A program made the translations under genes and the position numbers. A stretch of 64,000 bases of DNA, taken from NCBI GenBank assembly GCA_012103075.1, contig JAAVLQ010000001.1, forward strand, positions 2,394,001 to 2,458,000, given 5' to 3'. Below are positions 56,744 to 64,000 of the stretch, piece by piece; the stretch's first letter is position 1; each line of letters begins with the position of its first letter. Under the pieces are notes generated by a model, which saw only the letters and a list, made by a program, of their open reading frames with translations, did no database searches and had not been told where the DNA came from. This stretch comes from Brucella cytisi (GTDB taxonomy: Bacteria > Pseudomonadota > Alphaproteobacteria > Rhizobiales > Rhizobiaceae).

Positions 56744-57763
56744 GATTTTCCTCCGCGAATACGGTCGATCATGCGCTGAACATTTTCAATCGGCGCCTGC
56801 GGTGTGATTCCGTGACCGAGATTGAAGATCAGCGGACCCTGACCGAGACGTTCGAGAATGGTGTCCACGCCTTCATCCAGCGCATTGCCGCCTGCTACAA
56901 CGCGCAGCGGATCTAGATTGCCCTGTATCGCGCCTTCTTCCTGAAGGGCGGCGGCAAAGGAAAAGGGAACGGACCAGTCGAGACCGAGCGCATCCACACC
57001 AGTCTTCTCGCGATAACCTGCATAAAGCATTCCTGCCCCTTCGGGAAGCCGATGATGCGTGCCTCCGGATAAACCGCCCTCACCTTCTGGACGATCCGGG
57101 CAACGGGCTGGATGCAGAAACGCTCAAAGCAGTCCTCATCCAAAACGCCCGACCATGAATCGAAAATCTGAACCGCATCAGCACCGGCATCCAGCTGCTC
57201 GATAAGATATTCGGCAGAAACATCGGCAAGATCGTTTAGGAGCTTTTCAAAAGCTTCGGGGAAGCGATAGGCGAAAAGACGGGCCGGTGCCTGATCCGGC
57301 GTGCCGTGTCCGGCAATCATATAGGTCGCAACGGTCGGGGAGCGCCGCAGAAGCCCAGCAGCGTGGTTTCGTCGGGCAACTGCTCACGCAGTAGCCGAAC
57401 CGTCTCGTAGACCGGCTCCAGCCTTTTGGCGACACCTTCCGTCTCAAGCCAGAAAATCTCGTCCGCATCAATCGGTGTCATCAAAGGTCCCTTGCCTTCT
57501 TCAAAGCGAAGGTCACGTCCAAGGGCGTGGGGAATGACAAGAATATCTGAAAAGAGAATGGCTGCATCAAAGCCAAACCGGCGGATCGGCTGAAGGGTCA
57601 CTTCGACAGCAAGATCGGGCGAATAGCAGAGATCGAGAAAGCTGCCGGCCCTTTTCCGCGTCTCGCGATATTCGGGAAGATAGCGTCCGGCCCGGCGCAT
57701 CATCCAGATGGGAGGTGGAAAGACCGTTTCACCGTCAATCACTCTCAAGACTTTGCGCTTCAT
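56740..57763 (-). CDS. hemE: Uroporphyrinogen decarboxylase (frameshifted)
   Basis: HemE removes four carboxyl groups from uroporphyrinogen III. It has the active-site motif [35 protein letters not shown] with the catalytic Asp, [28 protein letters not shown] and [17 protein letters not shown] near the end. Breaks near 57340 and 57035. About 341 residues. In alphaproteobacteria hemE borders the chromosomal origin, as here. Confidence 0.96.
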
Positions 57764-58218
57764 CTGATTTTTATCCGCCCTGTTGGTTACCTGATCCGGT
57801 TTGGTTTGAAGTTATCCAGTCCGGCTCTCATAAAGAAAGGATGATTCAGGAATCTTTTGATTCTTAGAGTCTGTTGGAATCGGGGATTAAGGTCTGTCCC
57901 TGTTTTCCCCACAGTTCCGAATTTGCCATGTCATCCTGTGCAATCATTCACCGATAGTCTGACCAAATACAATGAAAACTCAATTCCCTCTTTTTAATAT
58001 AAAGGGTTACCAATTGACGCAGTTCATGAGGATTTGTGGAAAAGCTGGGAATTATGATGGAAATTCGCGTTTTCATGAGTCTTGTCCACACATGTTGATG
58101 ACCACTCGCCACATGTTCGCCCGCTGTGGATGACTTGCCAAGTTTCCCACGGCCTGCCATGGCTTGTGGAAGACGTTCGGCCTTTACGCACAGCCGTCAA
58201 CAGGAGGGCAACAAAACT
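57764..58218. other. Putative chromosomal replication origin (oriC)
   Basis: This 455-bp spacer separates hemE from ppsR, the position of the Caulobacter origin (hemE-RP001), and gene direction switches here so that both arms read away from it. DnaA-box-like sites against TTATCCACA: TTATCCAGT (57812-57820, 2 mismatches), TGTGGAAAA (58035-58043, 1), TTGTCCACA (58082-58090, 1) and TGTGGATGA (58125-58133, 1). An AT-rich element (57966-58012, CTTTTTAATATAAAGG) is a candidate unwinding site. Five GANTC sites cluster at 57843-57881 and a sixth is at 58077. Replication function is inferred from position and sites. Confidence 0.82.
57843..57881. promoter_or_regulatory. Cluster of five GANTC (CcrM methylation) sites at the origin
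   Basis: GATTC at 57843, GAATC at 57850, GATTC at 57859, GAGTC at 57867 and GAATC at 57877, all within 39 bp, where chance predicts about one per 256 bp. GANTC is the target of the cell-cycle adenine methyltransferase CcrM in alphaproteobacteria. Confidence 0.85.
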
Positions 58219-59049
58219 GTGACCAGACCGCTTTCCTACTTTCATCTTCATCTTATTTCTGATGCGACGGGAGAGACTCTCCTCGCGGCGGGCCGTGCGG
58301 CAGCGGCGCAATATGCCAATGCGCGTGCCATCGAGCACATCTATCCGCTGATCCGTACCGAAAAGCAGCTGCGCAAGGTTCTTGAGGGCATCGATGCGGA
58401 ACCCGGCATCGTTCTCTATACGATTGTCGACCAGAAGCTGGCGGCGATCATCGATGAATCCTGCGCGGAAATGGGCGTGCCGAGCGTTTCCGTGCTGGAG
58501 CCGGTGCTAAACACGTTTCAATCCTACCTCGGTGCGCCCGCGCATCGCCGCGCTAGCGCACAGCATGTTCTCAATGCCGATTATTTCCGGCGCATCGACG
58601 CGCTCAATTTCACGATGGAGCATGATGACGGGCAATTGCCTTATGACATTGAGGAAGCCGACGTCATTCTTGTCGGCATTTCACGCACATCCAAGACACC
58701 GACAAGCATCTATCTCGCCAATCGTGGCATCAAGGCCACCAATGTTCCGATTGTGCTGGGGATTCCCTTGCCGGAAGTCCTTTTCACGGCGAAGCGTCCA
58801 TTGATCGTGGGACTGGTCGCGACGGCTGAACGGATTTCGCAAATCCGCCAGAACCGGCCGCTCGGCAATGTGCCGTCGCTGGATACGGGTCTTTATACGG
58901 ATCGCGTATCGATCTCGGAAGAACTGGCCTATGCGCGTAATATATGCAACCGAAACGGCTGGCCAATCATTGATGTATCGCGCCGGTCGATCGAGGAAAC
59001 CGCAGCTGCCATTCTGGCGCTGCTCCGCGCGCATAGCGAAAAGGGATAA
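58219..59049 (+). CDS. ppsR: Pyruvate, phosphate dikinase regulatory protein (DUF299)
   Basis: A bifunctional ADP-dependent kinase/Pi-dependent phosphorylase that switches PPDK (or PEP synthase) off and on. It has [40 protein letters not shown] (the nucleotide P-loop-like motif), and GIPLPEVLF; 276 residues, intact. The GTG at 58219 (VTRPLSYF) is chosen because the family begins there and GGAGGG lies upstream; the frame is open to 58126 inside the origin. First gene right of oriC, start of the ppsR-maf-aroE-coaE-dnaQ series. Confidence 0.92.
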   Translation: MTRPLSYFHLHLISDATGETLLAAGRAAAAQYANARAIEHIYPLIRTEKQLRKVLEGIDAEPGIVLYTIVDQKLAAIIDESCAEMGVPSVSVLEPVLNTFQSYLGAPAHRRASAQHVLNADYFRRIDALNFTMEHDDGQLPYDIEEADVILVGISRTSKTPTSIYLANRGIKATNVPIVLGIPLPEVLFTAKRPLIVGLVATAERISQIRQNRPLGNVPSLDTGLYTDRVSISEELAYARNICNRNGWPIIDVSRRSIEETAAAILALLRAHSEKG

Positions 59050-59063
59050 ACAAGGTTCCTGTC

Positions 59064-59661
59064 ATGACGGACAAACTCGTTCTTGCCTCTAAAAGCCCCT
59101 TCCGTTCGGCGTTGCTGAAGAATGCTGGCATAGAGTTTTCAACAGCAAGCGCGGATATCGACGAGCGCGCGGTCGAAGCCCCACTTTATGAAACGGGCGC
59201 TACGCCGGAAGAAGTCGCACAGGTTCTGGCCGAGGCGAAGGCGCTCGACGTAAGCGAGAAGAACCGGCGCGGTGGTGATCGGCTGCGATCAGACACTGTC
59301 ACTCGGTGACGAGATTTTCCACAAGCCCGCAGATATGGAGGCAGCGCGCCGCCAGCTTCTGAAATTTTCCGGAAAGACCCATCAGCTCAACAGTGCGGTT
59401 GTGCTTGTGAAGGACGGCAAAACCCTGTGGCGCCATGTTTCGATTGCCCGCATGACCATGCGCGATCTGGATCCCGGTTTTGTCGGGCGTTATCTCGGTC
59501 GTGTGGGGGACGTCGCGCTTTCGAGCGTCGGCGCCTATCAGGTCGAAGGACCGGGCATCCAGCTTTTCGACAAGATCGAAGGCGATTATTTTACGATTGT
59601 CGGTCTGCCGCTGCTGCCGCTGCTGGCTGAACTGAGGAAGGAAAATCTGATCGATGGCTAA
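59064..59661 (+). CDS. maf: Maf-like nucleotide pyrophosphatase (frameshifted)
   Basis: A house-cleaning NTP pyrophosphatase of the Maf family. It has [18 protein letters not shown], the catalytic region IDERAVE, then after a break near 59265 [49 protein letters not shown] (partly written). About 199 residues. The stop lies inside the start of aroE. Confidence 0.92.
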
Positions 59662-60501
59662 GAAGGCGTTTGTCACCGGCTTTCCGATAAAACATTCGCG
59701 GTCGCCGCTGATCCATGGTTTCTGGCTTGATGAACTTGGGATCGACGGTTCTTATGAGGCGATAGAAGTAAAGCCGGAGGATTTCGGCTTCTTTGCTTCG
59801 TCGCTTGCAGAAAACGGTTTTGCCGGTGGCAATGTCACCATTCCCCACAAGGAAGCAGCCTATGCTGCGGTGGAAAGTCTGGATGAGGCCGCGAAGGCCA
59901 TCGGCGCGGTCAACACGCTTTGGCTTGAAAATGGCAGGCTTCATGGCGGCAATACCGATGCCTACGGTTTTGCCGCCAATCTCGATGCATCGGCTTCCGG
60001 CTGGGATATGCCGACAGTGCTCTTGTTCTGGGTGCCGGTGGTGCAAGCCGGGCAATCGTCCATGCGCTGTTGTCGCGCAGCTTTAAGAAAGTCGCCATCG
60101 TCAATCGCACGGTGAGCCGGGCGCAAGATCTCGCAACCCATTTCGGACCACGTGTCTCGGCGTATGGCTGGGATGCGGCGCAAAAACTGGTCTCCGACGC
60201 CGGATTGATCGTCAACACGACATCGCTTGGCATGAGCGGTCATGACGAGCAGGAAGTATTCCCGCTCGATCTTGGCAAGGCGTCGCGAAAGGCAGTCGCC
60301 ACCGATATTGTTTATGTACCGCTCAAGACGCCATTTCTGAAAAAGGCCGAAGAAGCAGGTCTGGTGACAGTGGATGGTCTTGGCATGTTGCTGCATCAGG
60401 CCGTTCCGGGTTTTGAGCGCTGGTTCGGCAAAAGGCCGTTAGTGACGAAAGCGCTGTGTGAGCATATTCTGGCAGATATGGCAAAGGCTGGCGCTCTATG
60501 A
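59654..60501 (+). CDS. aroE: Shikimate dehydrogenase (frameshifted)
   Basis: Reduces 3-dehydroshikimate with NADPH. It has the substrate motif [28 protein letters not shown] with the catalytic Lys, NTDAYGF, the NADP site [16 protein letters not shown] (restored after a break near 60020) and NTTSLGMSG. The end is [20 protein letters not shown]. About 282 residues. It overlaps maf and coaE by a few bases. Confidence 0.95.
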
Positions 60502-61100
60502 TCGTGCTCGGATTAACCGGCTCCATCGGAATGGGGAAAACAACGGCGGCGAACATGTTCGCCGAAGCCGGTGTGCCGATCTATAGCGCCGACGACACCG
60601 TGCACCAGCTCTATTCCGGTCGCGCGGCCCCGCTGATCGAGGCTGCGTTTCCGGGCACTGTGGAAAACGGTGCGGTCAATCGGGAAAAACTTTCCGCTGC
60701 CGTCATCGGAAAGTTCGAAGCCCTGAAGAAACTGGAAGCCATCGTTCATCCGCTTGTGCGTGAGGAAGAAGAAGCCTTTCGCCGCAATGCGGAGCAAGCT
60801 GGCGCCGCTCTGGCACTCATCGATATTCCGCTGCTTTTTGAAACCGGCGGCGACAAGCGTGTGGACAAGATCGTGGTTGTCTCAGCCCCTGCCGAGATAC
60901 AGCGCATTCGCGTGCTTGCGCGACCGGGCATGACGGAAGAAAAACTCGATGCCATTCTCGCCCGTCAGATGCCGGATGCCGAGAAGCGTGCGAGAGCCGA
61001 TTTCATTATCGATACGAGCGGGAGTTTCGACAATCTGCGCCGTCAGATTACCGAAATTGTTGCGGAATTGAGTGGAAAGCCGGCGGTCGCGACAGAATAA
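60498..61100 (+). CDS. coaE: Dephospho-CoA kinase
   Basis: The last step of CoA synthesis. P-loop [37 protein letters not shown], and [23 protein letters not shown] (partly written); 200 residues, intact. It starts with an overlap with the aroE stop. Confidence 0.95.
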   Translation: MIVLGLTGSIGMGKTTAANMFAEAGVPIYSADDTVHQLYSGRAAPLIEAAFPGTVENGAVNREKLSAAVIGKFEALKKLEAIVHPLVREEEEAFRRNAEQAGAALALIDIPLLFETGGDKRVDKIVVVSAPAEIQRIRVLARPGMTEEKLDAILARQMPDAEKRARADFIIDTSGSFDNLRRQITEIVAELSGKPAVATE

Positions 61101-61151
61101 TCGCGGGCGCTGTGTTACAGCTGTTCGAGATATTTTCTGAGAGGTTCTTCA

Positions 61152-61847
61152 ATGCGTGAAATCGTTTTCGATACGGAAACCACCGGCACGGAAAGGCTCG
61201 AGGACCGTGTGATCGAAATCGGCGGCGTGGAACTGATCAACAAGTTTCCCACAGGCCGCACTTTCCATAAATACATCAACCCGCAGGGGCGTCAGGTTCA
61301 TCCCGAAGCGCTAGCGGTGCATGGTATCAGCAATGAACAATTGCTGGACAAGCCGACATTCGCGGAAGTTCTGGACGAGTTTCTCGAATTTTTCGACGGG
61401 GCTAAGCTGGTGGCACACAATGCCATGTTCGACCTTGGCTTCATTAATGCTGAACTGGCAAGGCTCGGACAGGCTGAAATCCAGTCGGAGCGCATCATCG
61501 ATACATTGGCGCTTGCCCGCCGCAAGCATCCGATGGGTCCGAACTCACTCGACGCCTTGTGCAAGCGCTACGGCATCGAGAATGGACACCGTACCCTGCA
61601 CGGGGCATTGCTCGATTCCGAGATTTTGGCCGAAGTCTATATCGAACTGATCGGCGGCAAGCAGACAGCGCTTGGGCTCAGCATGGGCGGTGCTGTCAGC
61701 GGCAACAATGCCGGAGAGAGCGGCGCTGCCATCGTTCTTGCCGCGCGCCCGAGGCCGCTTGCCCCACGCATTTCCGATGCGGAGCGCGCTGCTCACGCCG
61801 CACTTGTGGACAAGCTGGGCGAAAAAGCCATCTGGAAAAAGTACTGA
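61152..61847 (+). CDS. dnaQ: DNA polymerase III epsilon subunit
   Basis: The proofreading 3'-5' exonuclease of the replicative polymerase. ExoI motif IVFDTETTG, ExoII LVAHNAMFDLGFINAEL, ExoIII HRTLHGALLDSEILAEVY, and a C-terminal polymerase-binding tail ending GEKAIWKKY; 231 residues, intact. Position next to coaE is common in alphaproteobacteria. A strong terminator follows. Confidence 0.96.
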   Translation: MREIVFDTETTGTERLEDRVIEIGGVELINKFPTGRTFHKYINPQGRQVHPEALAVHGISNEQLLDKPTFAEVLDEFLEFFDGAKLVAHNAMFDLGFINAELARLGQAEIQSERIIDTLALARRKHPMGPNSLDALCKRYGIENGHRTLHGALLDSEILAEVYIELIGGKQTALGLSMGGAVSGNNAGESGAAIVLAARPRPLAPRISDAERAAHAALVDKLGEKAIWKKY

Positions 61848-61869
61848 GTAAGCCTCAGAAGCGGATATG

Positions 61870-61899
61870 AAAAAGCCCGGTCGAAACCGGGCTTTTTGC
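61870..61899 (+). terminator. Rho-independent terminator of dnaQ
   Basis: The 12-bp stem AAAAAGCCCGGT (61870-61881) with ACCGGGCTTTTT (61886-61897), loop CGAA. It ends the ppsR-dnaQ series. Confidence 0.92.
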
Positions 61900-61902
61900 A
61901 AT

Positions 61903-62006
61903 TATAGCATTTCCAGCAAAAGTGCGAAGCGGTTTTGCGTCGGATAATGCGTAAAAACAAAGAGATAAAGCGGTTCCACGACTCTGCTTTAACTGGAACC
62001 GCGCTA
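61903..62006. repeat. Dispersed repeat copy between dnaQ and secB
   Basis: TATAGCATTTCCAGCAAAAGTG, CGAAGCGGTTTTGCG and GATAATGCGTAAAAAC follow the repeat pattern. The second half is CGGTTCCA...TGGAACCG, and the unit ends in GCGCTA, complementary to its start TAGC. Confidence 0.7.
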
Positions 62007-62019
62007 TCGTCTGAAATGA

Positions 62020-62511
62020 TCAGCTCTTTACAGCGGACTTGGCCTGTTCTTCGGCCATCCGCTGCTGGAACATCTGCGCGAAATCGATCGGGTCGATCAT
62101 CAGCGGCGGGTAGCCACCGTTGCGCGTTGCGTCGGCAATGATTTGGCGAGCGAACGGGAACAGAAGACGCGGGCATTCGATGAACAGAAGCGGAAGCATG
62201 TGCTCCTGCGGGATGCCCTGAATGCGGAACACGCCGCCATAGACGAGCTCGGTGTTGAAAAGGACGTCCTTGCCGTCAACAGCCTTGGCTTCCAGCGTCA
62301 GCACAACGTCGAAATCCGTTTCGGAAAGCGGATTGGCGTTTACGTTCACGTTGATGTTGATGGACGGTGCCTTCTCGCGCGGACGCAGCGACAGCGGCGC
62401 GCCCGGGCTTTCGAAGGACAGGTCCTTCACATACTGCGCCAGAATGTTGAGGGACGGCTCGGCCGTCGCGCCATTGCCGTTCTTTACTTCGCCCGCGGCC
62501 TTATCGCTCAT
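62020..62511 (-). CDS. secB: Protein-export chaperone SecB
   Basis: A tetrameric cytosolic chaperone that hands unfolded preproteins to SecA. It has [46 protein letters not shown] (partly written), [41 protein letters not shown] (partly written). 163 residues, intact. Convergent with dnaQ. Confidence 0.96.
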   Translation of the reverse strand: MSDKAAGEVKNGNGATAEPSLNILAQYVKDLSFESPGAPLSLRPREKAPSININVNVNANPLSETDFDVVLTLEAKAVDGKDVLFNTELVYGGVFRIQGIPQEHMLPLLFIECPRLLFPFARQIIADATRNGGYPPLMIDPIDFAQMFQQRMAEEQAKSAVKS

Positions 62512-62654
62512 TATCGGTATGCCTTCTATCGGTGATTAAAATTTTTTGCGCTTCCAGAGCAGTCTACGCAGACTGCCCCGAAAGGTCGGAATGTTTGGCT
62601 AGCATGTGCGCGGGCATGAGGCAAGAAAGGCTTTTTAGGTTAGTATTTGCGTAT

Positions 62655-63165
62655 TCATTGATCTTTACGGTCGTCTTTCCAAGGCGAGTTTTCATTCGGC
62701 CCGGTGGTATAATCCTCTGGATCGAGATCGATGACATGGTCCTGACGTGGATTTGAACCGGGATGCTGTTGCCCGTAGCCGTCCGAATAGCGTGCGGATG
62801 TCGCAACGACCATGCGGCCGCGCATGAATTTTTCCCACATGAAATCACGGATGAACGGAATGAACAGCAGAATGCCGATGGTGCTGCTGACAAAACCGGG
62901 CACGATCAGCAGTATCGCTGCCAGAACCAGCATGGCGCCATGCACCATTTCGCGATCCGGCACGCGTCCGGCAGCCGTTTCGGTACGGATACGCTGCAAA
63001 AGCCCGATGCCCCTGCACGCGCAGCAGAAAGAAACCCAGCATTGCGCTCAGAATAACGAGGCCCAAAGTCGCGAAAACGCCGATCTTGCTGCCGATAATG
63101 ACGAAACCGGCAATTTCGATGAAAGGCATCGCCAGCATGACGAGAGGGGCGAGAGAAGAGGACAC
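62655..63165 (-). CDS. fxsA: FxsA-family membrane protein (frameshifted)
   Basis: A small inner-membrane protein with two or three helices: PFIEIAGFVIIGSKIGVFATLGLVILSAMLGFFLLRVQG (partly written), and after a break near 63015 (GGGG for GGG) MLVLAAILLIVPGFVSSTIGILLFIPFIRDF (partly written). A Gly/Gln/Asn-rich cytosolic tail follows. FxsA was named for suppressing phage F exclusion; its role is otherwise unclear. About 170 residues, upstream of secB. Confidence 0.88.
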
Positions 63166-63354
63166 GTAAGTTACGACCTTTGTTGTTTGGTTTCAGCGTT
63201 TCAATTTAACCTGAATTGTAACTTTTTCAGGTTCGGAACGAAATTGAAACTGTCTGTCATGCAATATCAAATAGGTATGCATGATCGGGATTTGAATGAT
63301 GACGTAAGCCGATCTATATGTATGAGATACAAACTAGGGATAAGGAAAGGCGAA

Positions 63355-64000
63355 ATGCCTGATCCTTCAATCAGCGGCAGGCGGCATGGAATTTTTGATT
63401 TTGGCACGATATTCTTCTTCATCGCAGCGGTGATCATCTTTCTCCAGCTGAGGAATGTTCTTGGCCGTCGTACCGGAAGTGAAAAACCGCCCTTCGATCC
63501 TTACACATCAGCCCGCAGTGCCGATGCTGCACCGGCAAGCGGTGAGACGGATAATGTCGTCTCTCTGCCACGTCGTCCGGGCGAAAAAGATTTCACCGCC
63601 ATCGACAAGGCCGCTCCGGTCGGCACGCCGGTCAATGACGGCATGCGCGCGATTTACGCTGCCGATCCTTCGTTCGATCCGGCCGGTTTCGTGGAAGGCG
63701 TGAAGATCGCCTATGAAATGATTGTGATGTCCTTTGCCGATGGCGATCGCAAGGTTCTGAAAAATCTGCTTTCCAAGGATGTCTTCGAGGGCTTTGTTTC
63801 AGCTATCGATGATCGTGAAACCCGTGGCGAAAGCGTGCGTTCGTCCTTTGTCGGGATCGACAAGGCGGAAATCGCCGGTGCTGAGATGAAGGGGTCGGAA
63901 GCGCACGTAACGGTCAATATCGTCAGCCAGATGATTTCATCCACCTTTGACAAGGAGGGCAAGCTGATCGACGGTGATCCGGAAAACGTGCTCGAGATCA
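63355..64000 (+). CDS. Tim44/TimA-like protein, 5' part
   Basis: Open from the ATG at 63355 to the window end (215 codons, no stop). MPDPSISGRRHGIFD is followed by one membrane helix (FGTIFFFIAAVIIFLQL), a low-complexity linker (PYTSARSADAAPASGETD), and the Tim44-like domain with DPSFDPAGFVEGVKIAYEMIVM (partly written), GDRKVLKNLLSKDVFEGF and VSQMISSTFDKEGKLIDGDPENVLEI. The bacterial Tim44-like proteins associate with the membrane; AAGGAAAGG precedes the start. It is divergent from fxsA across a 189-bp gap. Continues beyond the window. Confidence 0.88.
   Translation, partial: MPDPSISGRRHGIFDFGTIFFFIAAVIIFLQLRNVLGRRTGSEKPPFDPYTSARSADAAPASGETDNVVSLPRRPGEKDFTAIDKAAPVGTPVNDGMRAIYAADPSFDPAGFVEGVKIAYEMIVMSFADGDRKVLKNLLSKDVFEGFVSAIDDRETRGESVRSSFVGIDKAEIAGAEMKGSEAHVTVNIVSQMISSTFDKEGKLIDGDPENVLEI

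Noticed and set aside
58024..58338. Minus-strand frames inside the origin spacer and the start of ppsR
   Set aside because: They overlap DnaA-box-like sites and a conserved gene; no family similarity.

Overview
The window is most likely the origin-proximal part of the main chromosome of an alphaproteobacterium of the Brucella/Ochrobactrum group. The evidence is the block hemE-hemJ-rho-mnmE-mnmG-rsmG-parA-parB-holA on the minus strand facing ppsR-maf-aroE-coaE-dnaQ on the plus strand, with DnaA-box-like sites between hemE and ppsR (the Caulobacter/Rhizobiales oriC position) and several ParB-binding parS palindromes nearby. The cobS/cobT aerobic cobalamin pair, rhizobial-type dispersed palindromic repeats and strongly GC-biased codon use fit this. 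Species is inferred, not proven.

Layout. 1-2.4 kb: 3' part of ftsY, septation protein yciB and gloB. 2.5-9.4 kb: a small exported protein, a two-HMA Zn/Cd/Pb P1B-ATPase with divergent MerR regulator and operator, a DUF3108 protein, rpmB, a queuosine-precursor-type transporter and an SDR. 9.4-18.8 kb: cobT, cobS, a J-domain protein, bolA, a CorC/HlyC-type membrane protein, aroB, aroK and xerD. 18.9-25.6 kb: accA, a lipoprotein L,D-transpeptidase, tusA, a His-rich COG0523 GTPase, a DacF-type carboxypeptidase, an M20 amidohydrolase and tRNA-Arg(CCU). 25.6-39.4 kb: accessory metabolism. The core is a minus-strand operon, lacI, Gfo/Idh oxidoreductase, CoA-transferase, enoyl-CoA hydratase, aldehyde dehydrogenase, GMC oxidoreductase, SDR, GMC oxidoreductase. 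A divergent DUF993 gene is on the other side, and two matching operators lie between. 39.7-43 kb: an ABC transporter of the TrpX type. 43.2-44.1 kb: an AT-richer orphan gene. 44.4-57.8 kb: the ori-proximal par/gid/rho/hem block, with an IS5-family element between holA and parB. 57.8-58.2 kb: putative oriC. 58.2-64 kb: ppsR-maf-aroE-coaE-dnaQ, secB, fxsA and the start of a Tim44-like gene.

The main caveat is sequence quality. More than half of the protein genes, including indispensable ones (ftsY, accA, rho, holA, parB, hemE), need one or more 1-2 base corrections to read through, usually at a short homopolymer. I interpret these as assembly or consensus indels, not pseudogenes, and give the full corrected span of each gene with approximate break positions. 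At least two genes (rpmB and the SDR at 25.6-26.3 kb) carry compensating indels that leave the frame open but garble an internal stretch.

The most notable biology is at the origin. Five CcrM-type GANTC sites lie within 39 bp next to the DnaA boxes, and parS sites are built into rsmG, mnmE and hemJ. The LacI-controlled GMC/CoA operon has no obvious characterised substrate. The beta-rich-looking orphan at 43.2-44.1 kb is visible only after two frame corrections. The IS copy takes its transposase stop codon from the flanking target.
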